Assembly: GCA_020848035.1 (NCBI GenBank)
Contig: JADLAX010000032.1
Coordinates: forward strand, 62,001 to 126,000
Origin: Anaerolineae bacterium
GTDB lineage: Bacteria; Chloroflexota; Anaerolineae; Promineifilales; Promineifilaceae
DNA length: 64,000 nucleotides
Direction of reading: 5' to 3'
Shown: in pieces, positions 58,094-64,000 of the stretch
How positions within the stretch are numbered: position 1 is the first letter of the stretch
Layout: every line of letters begins with the position of its first letter
The notes under the pieces: model-generated
Seen by the model: the letters and a program-made list of their open reading frames with translations, nothing else
What the model was told of the DNA's origin: nothing
Databases searched by the model: none
Position numbers and translations under genes: made by a program

Positions 58094-61000
58094 CTAAGCC
58101 AATTTAACCACGTGCTTACGGCCGTCATCCACCAGCGGCATCTCCCGGCCCGATGTGAGCATCTGGCCGTCCAGCCACAGTTCGGGAGCGCTGTCTGGGT
58201 TGTTGGTTACGGTGATGTGGTAGGTGGAACGGCCGTACCGATACACCACTTCAAACCCCGGCCATGACGGCGGAATCTGTGGCTTGATTTGCAACATGTC
58301 GCCGCAGCGCCGCAGGCCCAAAATCCCCTCAATGCCCAAGCGATACATCCAGCCGCTGGAGCCAGTGTACCAGGTCCAACCGCCGCGCCCCTGGTGCGGG
58401 GCCACGCCGTACACGTCGGCGGCAATGACGTACGGTTCCACCCCATAATGGGCCGCCTTTTCCGGCGTGTCGGCGCGGTAGATCGGGTTGATCAGCCGGA
58501 AGAGCGCTTCAGCTTTCTCCGTCTGGCCCAGCTCGGCATAGGCCCAGATGGTCCATAGCGCCGCATGGGTGTACTGCCCGCCGTTTTCGCGAATGCCCGG
58601 CAGGTACCCCTTGATGTAGCCAGGATCCTGGCGTGTCTGGTCAAACGGCGGCGTAAAGAGCAGGAGGAGCCGTTGCTCTTCATTGATGAGCTGCTGCTCA
58701 ACGGCCGTCATTGCCTGCCGCACCCGGTTAGAGTCGCCCAGCCCGCTCAGCACCGCCCACGATTGGGCAATGGCGTCGATGCGGCACTCCCGGTTTTGCT
58801 GCGAGCCCAGCGGCGTGCCGTCATCGTAAAAGGCACGCAGGTACCAGTCGCCGTCCCACGCCTCTGTTTCGATGGCTTCGCGATACGCCCGGGCCTGCTC
58901 CCGCAGCTGCCTGGCGCGTTCGCCGTCACCGCGCTCCTGGCACAATTCGGCAAAGGCTTGCAGCGTGGCCGCCAGGAACCAGCCCAGCCAGACGCTTTCC
59001 CCCTGGCCGTGAATGCCCACCCGGTTCATGCCGTCGTTCCAGTCACCGCCGCCCATCAGCGGCAGACCATGACGGCCCTGGGTGGCGGCGTGTTCCAGCA
59101 CCCGGCAGCAGTGTTGGTACAGCGATTCGGCCGTTTCTGTCTGCTGGTACTGGCCGTAGCGCTCCTCTTCTTCTTTGCCCAGCGGATCGCCCACCAGGTA
59201 CGGCACCAACTCGTCGAGAACGGCCGTATCCCCCGTAGTCTGGCAGTAAACGGCCGTCACATACGGCAGCCACACCAGGTCGTCGGTGATGCGCGTGCGC
59301 ACGCCGCGCCCCGACGGTGGATGCCACCAGTGCAGCACATCGCCCGCTTCAAACTGGTGCCGCGCCGAGCGCAGCAAATGCTCCCGCGCCAGGTCCGGCC
59401 GGGCATGGAGGACGGCCATCACGTCTTGCAGCTGGTCGCGGAAGCCATACGCCCCGCTGGACTGGTACAGCGCCGACCGGCCCCAGATGCGGCAGGCCAG
59501 GGCCTGGTACAGCAGCCAGCGGTTGAGCAGCAGGTTCATCGCCGGGTCCGGCGTGTCTACCGTTACCGTGCCCAGCACATCGTCCCACAAATCGGCCGTG
59601 GCCTGCCTGGCGGCGTTAACGCTGTCTGGCTGCCGGAAGCGCTCGATGAGGGCCAGCGCATCGGCTTCGTCTTGCCCTTCGCCCAGCAGGAAGGTGATCG
59701 TTTCGCTGCCGCCTGGCGGCAAATCCAGGTGCAGTTGGATGATGGCCGCCGGGTCGGTGCCTACCTGGGCGCTGTTGCTCAGGCCAATGCGCCCCAGGGC
59801 GGCGGGCTGGCTCAGGCTGCCCAATCGCCCCAAAAATTCGGTGCGGTCAGCCGAAAAGCCGTGCGGCTCTTTGCTGGCGGCCAAAAAGGCGACCGCCTCG
59901 GCAAACTCGGTGTTGTAGGGATTACGCGCCAGCAGGGCATGCTGCGCCGGGCGGTAGGCGGGAATGATGAACGGCTGGGTGCCGCTGCGCTCGGTGCCCA
60001 GCACCCACTCGGCGTAGTAGGTGGCGGTGATGCGGCGCGGTCGGCTGGCGCTGTTTTCCAGCCGCAGCTGTACAAACTTCACCGGGGCATCGGGGGCGAC
60101 AAAGAGGCTCAGCGTCTGCTTGAGGTTGTGGCTGTGGTGCGCGAAGACGGTGTAGCCCGCGCCGTGGCGCACCAGGTACGGGGCATCAGCCGGGGCGGGC
60201 TGCGGCGTGGGGCTCCAGATTTCGGCCGTTTCTTCGTCACGCAAATACAGCGCTTCGGCCGGCACATCGCTAACAGGGTCGTTGCGCCAGCTGGTGAGGC
60301 GGTTTTCGCCGCTGTTGCTGGCCCAGCTGTAGCCGCCGCCCGTCTCTGACACCAAAAAGCCAAACTGCTCGTTGGCAATGACGTTGATCCACGGCGCAGG
60401 CGTGGCCATCCCCGGCTCCAGGTAAACCACGTACTCCGCACCGTCGGGTGAGAAGCCGCCCCAGCCGTTGTCGAACTGGAGGTCCGTAGGGCGCGGCAGC
60501 GGGGCCAGGAAGCCGCCCGTTTCCTGCGGCGAGAGGGTCGGCTGGAAGGCGGGTAGCCGGGCCGGGCGGGTGGCCATCGAGCCCAGCTGGGCTTCCAGGG
60601 AGTCGCCGGAATCACGCAGCACCACGCGAGCGGCCGTTTGCAGCAGCGTAAAATCGGCCTCATTCATCTGGTCGGCGCGCAGGATGAAAATGCCGCCGCG
60701 TTTGTTCAGCCACTGCTCGCTTTCCAGTCGGTGCACGGCGCGGAACATGTTGCTTTGCACCATCTGGCCATAGTTGGAGGCCTGTTCGTTGAGCAGCACC
60801 AGGTCCACGCGCAGGCCGCGCCGCCGCCAGTAGGTGTGGGCGCGCAGCAGCAGCGGCAGCAGGTCGCCGGGGTTTTCGTCGGCGACGCGCAGCAGCAAGA
60901 TGGGGTAGTCGCCGGAGATGCCGTGGCCCCACAGGCCAGACTGGCCCAGGGTGTTGGCCAGCAGGGTGGCGGCATCGGCGCGGACGGCCGTATGCGGATA

Positions 61001-64000
61001 CAGCAGCAGGGCGAGCAGCCGCTGCACCTGGGCCAGCTCGGGGACGGTCAGGTTGAGGCGGCGCAGATCTTGTTCGGCCTGGGTGCGGGCGTCGGTGAAG
61101 GCGCGGCGGATAACCACCCAGCGCTGGTATTCGCGGGCCAGGGCCAGCAAATCGGCGCGGGTTTCGGCGGTAAAGGTGATCCAGGCGAGTTCAACGGCCG
61201 TATGCGGCGCCAATTCCACTTCCTGCCCCAGGGCCATGACGGGGTCCAGCGTGGCCCCGGTGGTGCCCGTCAGCCACCGGCCTGGCTGAGCCAGGGCATC
61301 GGGCGTGGCGTCCGTCTGGCGGCGGCCGATGAATTTGGCCCGGTCGCTTTCGTAGGCGCGGGTGAGCGGCACATCGGCGGGGGCCACCAGCATGTGGGCC
61401 ATAAATCGGGGCTGCTCTTTGTGGGAGCGGGGGCGACGGCGGAAAAAGAGGGCATTTTGCGCGGGCACGTATTCACTTTCCACAAACAGCTTGGCAAAGG
61501 CGGGGTGCCGCCGGTCGCTTTCGTAATCGGTCAGCACCACTTCGCCGTAGCTGGTCAGGCGCAGGCGGCGCGTCTGGCCGCTGTCGTTGGTCAGGTGCAC
61601 CAGCCGGATTTCCACGTCGTCTTCGGCGGCGACGGTGACCTCCATTTGCAGAGTAATGTCCTGGTTGCGGCGGCGGAACTGGGCTTTGTGCGGGAAGAAG
61701 GTCACTTCCTGGTTTTGCGGCGTCTGGTTTACCGGCTGTTGGGTGGCGGACCAGTATTGGCCGCTGGGCATATCCTGCACGTAGAGCCACTGGCCCCAAT
61801 TGTCGCGGGTGGTGTCGGGCCGCCAGCGGGTGTAGGCCACGTCTGGCGTGGTGAGGTAGCCGCTGCCCGCGTTGGTGATGAGGGAGCTGAAACGGCCGTT
61901 AGACAAATAATGCACCAGCGGCACCGACGAATCCAGCGGCACTGGCCAGGGATCGGCGGAGATGGTGGGTGGGTTAAGGCTGGCCGACCCGGCGGTCTCG
62001 TCTTCGTGGGGCGATTCCAGCGGGGCGTTGGCGGGCACCTGCTCTTGCAGCAGCAGCGCCACGCTTTCAATCGTCGGTTCGGCGTGGAAACGGCTGACCA
62101 TGATGTCGTTTTCCAGGTAATTTACCAGTCCCAGCATCAACATGCCCTGGTGATGAGACATGTAAGAGCGGACAACGGCCGCTTCCTGCCCCAAGGTCAG
62201 GTGCGAGGGGGTAAAGTCCAGCGCCTCGTACAGGCCGTACGGGCCAAGCATCTGGTACTGCAACAAATGGTCCAGGTTGGCCAGCACCGCTTTGGGATGA
62301 GTGGGCAGGGCCAGGAAGGCGGCATAGGGGGTAATCACCAAATCTTCTGACAGGCCGCGCTTGAGGCCTGCACCGGGCACGCCGAAGGCGCGGTACTGGT
62401 AATTTTGGGCGTTGTCGAAGGTGTAAAAGCCGGATTCGGAGATACCCCAGGGCACATTGCGGGTACGGCCGTAGGCAATCTGGTGCTCCACCACGGCCTG
62501 GGTGCTTTGCGCCAGCAGCGTGTTGGGATAGCTGTGCATGAGTAGCGGCGGCATGAGGTATTCAAACATGGTGCCGCTCCAGGAGAGCAGCGCCAATTCA
62601 CCGCTCAGCCGGGCCAACGGCCGTGCCAGGTGCAGCCAATGTTTCTGCGGCACATCGCGCTTGGCGATGGCTACCAGGCTGGCAATACGCGCTTCCGAGG
62701 CCAGCAGGTCGTAGAAGTTGTTGTCCAGGCGGCTGCTGTCCAGGTTGTAGCCGATGTGAAAGACGTTGCGCTGGGCGTTGTAGAGGAAGGTGAAGTCCAT
62801 CGCTTCGGCAAAGTTGTGGGCCCGCTGGGCCAGCATGTCGTAGCTGGTGAGCAGCGGTTCGGCCGTCAGGCGCACGTTGATGAGCTGGGTGTGCAGGTTG
62901 GTACACCAATGGGCGGCAGCGGCCGTTTCCGGCGATGGGTCCACGGCGGCCAGGGCGTTCAGCAGCTGGGTCAGCGCTGCTTCAGCTGCGCGGCACTGGC
63001 CGATGAGTCCGCTCAGGCGCGGGCGTTGGGGCAGCGCCTGCTGCACCGCCTGCCAGGCGGCCTGGACCTCTGGTGGGGCGCTGCCGTCGGTGAAATAGGC
63101 GGGCGTTTGGTGCAGCGCCAGCAGCCAGGGGGTCAGCAGCTTCAGCTCACGCTCCATGCCTTCCACGTTGCCGTAGAGGTGGTCCAGGTACAGCCGCCAC
63201 TGCTGAATGACGTCGGCCGGGTAGGTGGCGGATTCTGCCTCCAAGTGGGCCAACAGGTGGCGGTTCAGCTCGGGCAGGTCGGTTTCCAGGAGCTGGTCGA
63301 GCAGGGCGGCCCAGCGGCTGGAGTCGGTGCGGGCGGCTTCGATGGCGCTTTGCATGTGGGCCAGCTGTTGGCGAACGGCCGTTACCCGTTCACTTTCCAC
63401 CAGCGTGGCTACTGCCTCGTTAAACAGGGAGAGCGTGTCTAGCAGCCCCTGCCAGCGCCGCGCCTGCCAGATAGGCTGCTCTTTGAGGCTGAGGCAGCCT
63501 TGCTTGAGGGCCAGCAGGCAGCCCGCCAGGTTGCCGCTGTCGACGGTGGAGACGTAGCGCGGCGGCAGCGGGTGCAGCGTGCGGGTATCGATCCAGTTGA
63601 GGAAGTGGCCCCGGTAACGATCCAGCCGGTCCAGCGTGTCCAGCGTGTCGTTGAGGCGCAGCGAGAGGTTGAGCAGGCCGATGTAGCCCAGGTCGTAGGC
63701 GGCCAGGGCGGTGAGCAGGTAGAGGCCGACGTTGGTGGGCGAGGTGCGGTGGGCCACCACGCCGCGCGGTGCTTCCTGGAAGTGGTCGGGCGGCAGCCAG
63801 TTGTCTTCCGGGCCGACAAATTCCTCAAAGAAGAGCCAGGTGCGGCGGGCCAGGCTGCGCAGGCGCTGCCGTTCGGTGGGGGTGAGGACGGCCGTTGCCA
63901 CCTTTTCCGGCAGGCTGATGCGGTGGGCAATTTCCGAGGCAAACACCCACAAAATGAGGAACGGGGCGGCGGCGCTGAGGGCGGTGGGCATTTGGGTGGC
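58094..64000 (-). CDS. Cyclic beta-1,2-glucan synthase-like protein (NdvB-type, partial)
   Basis: Visible residues number at least 1965, and the frame continues past the right edge without a stop. Amino-terminal visible part has hydrophobic APFLILWVFASEIAHRISLP, the end of a membrane section, then a central glycosidase-like region. The carbohydrate-binding/GH94 phosphorylase half shows the catalytic motif GGDWNDGMNRVG (about 59023-59058) and the typical tail with YRYGRSTYHITVTN. The family makes cyclic or linear beta-1,2-glucans of the envelope; the GT84 glycosyltransferase half should lie beyond the window. ACGGCCGT octamers are spread through it without breaking the frame. Confidence 0.9.
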   Translation of the reverse strand, partial: ATQMPTALSAAAPFLILWVFASEIAHRISLPEKVATAVLTPTERQRLRSLARRTWLFFEEFVGPEDNWLPPDHFQEAPRGVVAHRTSPTNVGLYLLTALAAYDLGYIGLLNLSLRLNDTLDTLDRLDRYRGHFLNWIDTRTLHPLPPRYVSTVDSGNLAGCLLALKQGCLSLKEQPIWQARRWQGLLDTLSLFNEAVATLVESERVTAVRQQLAHMQSAIEAARTDSSRWAALLDQLLETDLPELNRHLLAHLEAESATYPADVIQQWRLYLDHLYGNVEGMERELKLLTPWLLALHQTPAYFTDGSAPPEVQAAWQAVQQALPQRPRLSGLIGQCRAAEAALTQLLNALAAVDPSPETAAAAHWCTNLHTQLINVRLTAEPLLTSYDMLAQRAHNFAEAMDFTFLYNAQRNVFHIGYNLDSSRLDNNFYDLLASEARIASLVAIAKRDVPQKHWLHLARPLARLSGELALLSWSGTMFEYLMPPLLMHSYPNTLLAQSTQAVVEHQIAYGRTRNVPWGISESGFYTFDNAQNYQYRAFGVPGAGLKRGLSEDLVITPYAAFLALPTHPKAVLANLDHLLQYQMLGPYGLYEALDFTPSHLTLGQEAAVVRSYMSHHQGMLMLGLVNYLENDIMVSRFHAEPTIESVALLLQEQVPANAPLESPHEDETAGSASLNPPTISADPWPVPLDSSVPLVHYLSNGRFSSLITNAGSGYLTTPDVAYTRWRPDTTRDNWGQWLYVQDMPSGQYWSATQQPVNQTPQNQEVTFFPHKAQFRRRNQDITLQMEVTVAAEDDVEIRLVHLTNDSGQTRRLRLTSYGEVVLTDYESDRRHPAFAKLFVESEYVPAQNALFFRRRPRSHKEQPRFMAHMLVAPADVPLTRAYESDRAKFIGRRQTDATPDALAQPGRWLTGTTGATLDPVMALGQEVELAPHTAVELAWITFTAETRADLLALAREYQRWVVIRRAFTDARTQAEQDLRRLNLTVPELAQVQRLLALLLYPHTAVRADAATLLANTLGQSGLWGHGISGDYPILLLRVADENPGDLLPLLLRAHTYWRRRGLRVDLVLLNEQASNYGQMVQSNMFRAVHRLESEQWLNKRGGIFILRADQMNEADFTLLQTAARVVLRDSGDSLEAQLGSMATRPARLPAFQPTLSPQETGGFLAPLPRPTDLQFDNGWGGFSPDGAEYVVYLEPGMATPAPWINVIANEQFGFLVSETGGGYSWASNSGENRLTSWRNDPVSDVPAEALYLRDEETAEIWSPTPQPAPADAPYLVRHGAGYTVFAHHSHNLKQTLSLFVAPDAPVKFVQLRLENSASRPRRITATYYAEWVLGTERSGTQPFIIPAYRPAQHALLARNPYNTEFAEAVAFLAASKEPHGFSADRTEFLGRLGSLSQPAALGRIGLSNSAQVGTDPAAIIQLHLDLPPGGSETITFLLGEGQDEADALALIERFRQPDSVNAARQATADLWDDVLGTVTVDTPDPAMNLLLNRWLLYQALACRIWGRSALYQSSGAYGFRDQLQDVMAVLHARPDLAREHLLRSARHQFEAGDVLHWWHPPSGRGVRTRITDDLVWLPYVTAVYCQTTGDTAVLDELVPYLVGDPLGKEEEERYGQYQQTETAESLYQHCCRVLEHAATQGRHGLPLMGGGDWNDGMNRVGIHGQGESVWLGWFLAATLQAFAELCQERGDGERARQLREQARAYREAIETEAWDGDWYLRAFYDDGTPLGSQQNRECRIDAIAQSWAVLSGLGDSNRVRQAMTAVEQQLINEEQRLLLLFTPPFDQTRQDPGYIKGYLPGIRENGGQYTHAALWTIWAYAELGQTEKAEALFRLINPIYRADTPEKAAHYGVEPYVIAADVYGVAPHQGRGGWTWYTGSSGWMYRLGIEGILGLRRCGDMLQIKPQIPPSWPGFEVVYRYGRSTYHITVTNNPDSAPELWLDGQMLTSGREMPLVDDGRKHVVKLA

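Noticed and set aside
60638..62350. 570-residue plus-strand open frame opposite the glucan synthase-like gene
   Set aside because: Antisense shadow; the minus-strand frame is continuous and conserved.

Overview
The window is a 64 kb piece of a GC-rich (roughly 60% by eye) bacterial chromosome with high coding density and mostly vertical housekeeping genes. Gene content points to a member of the Chloroflexota, probably an Anaerolineae-like lineage. The clues are an Asp23-FakA-DegV-RecG-CoaD cluster as in Gram-positive-type genomes, a mevalonate kinase next to a DPPR-synthase-type UbiA protein, HrcA/CIRCE control of groESL, many TPR proteins, a very large cyclic-glucan-synthase-like protein and CAP/SdrD-B secreted proteins. 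This placement is an inference; no rRNA or other phylogenetic marker is present.

Layout. 1-6833 (minus): asp23, fakA, degV-like, recG, coaD and a coiled-coil protein, probably one operon for fatty-acid kinase/lipid turnover plus DNA repair and CoA synthesis. 7179-11921 (minus): mevalonate kinase, UbiA prenyltransferase, SDR, MFS transporter, ClpS. 12096-14738: secreted CAP protein and a two-pore-like membrane protein. 14937-21801 (plus): a sulfur/redox cluster made of an ArsR regulator with its own operator, an octaheme tetrathionate-reductase-type cytochrome, a seven-heme cytochrome fused to a cytochrome-b-like membrane domain, and two YeeE/YedE proteins, the second carrying a cysteine-less rhodanese domain. 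21998-24037: a TIR-like/effector-associated-domain protein, a wrecked VapBC locus and an intact HigB/HigA-like pair. 24121-28573: degenerate SF1 helicase, response regulator and hybrid histidine kinase. 28830-37949: an accessory region with a split NLR/STAND-like pair (NTPase in one gene, winged helix + membrane + TPR in the next) separated by a palindrome-bearing repeat array, then three AT-rich genes. 38018-46636: rhomboid, aldo/keto reductase, HD hydrolase, SDR, GNAT, two glycosyltransferases, TPR protein. 46772-49922: groES-groEL with two CIRCE elements and a TPR protein. 49919-51744 (minus): fluoride riboswitch, crcB, DUF190-CBS protein. 51806-55406 (minus): sodium-pumping methylmalonyl-CoA decarboxylase-type complex. 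55797-57388 (plus): stress proteins (PRC-barrel, ChaB, YciF-like). 57880-58002: remnant of an F420-dependent oxidoreductase. 58094-64000 (minus): cyclic beta-1,2-glucan synthase-like protein running off the right edge.

Two genome-wide patterns stand out. The palindrome ACGGCCGT (usually inside AACGGCCGTT) occurs about 17 times in the first 10.3 kb and continues at that rate through genes and spacers, like HIP1 of cyanobacteria. Most longer spacers hold hairpins whose arms are built from tandem short words (for example CACAGAT, CACGAATT, CGTGAAA, TAACCAC), with different words in each spacer but the same architecture. The most interesting biological candidates are the split STAND pair with an embedded effector-associated domain together with the separate TIR-like/EAD protein, and the multiheme-cytochrome/YeeE-rhodanese sulfur cluster.
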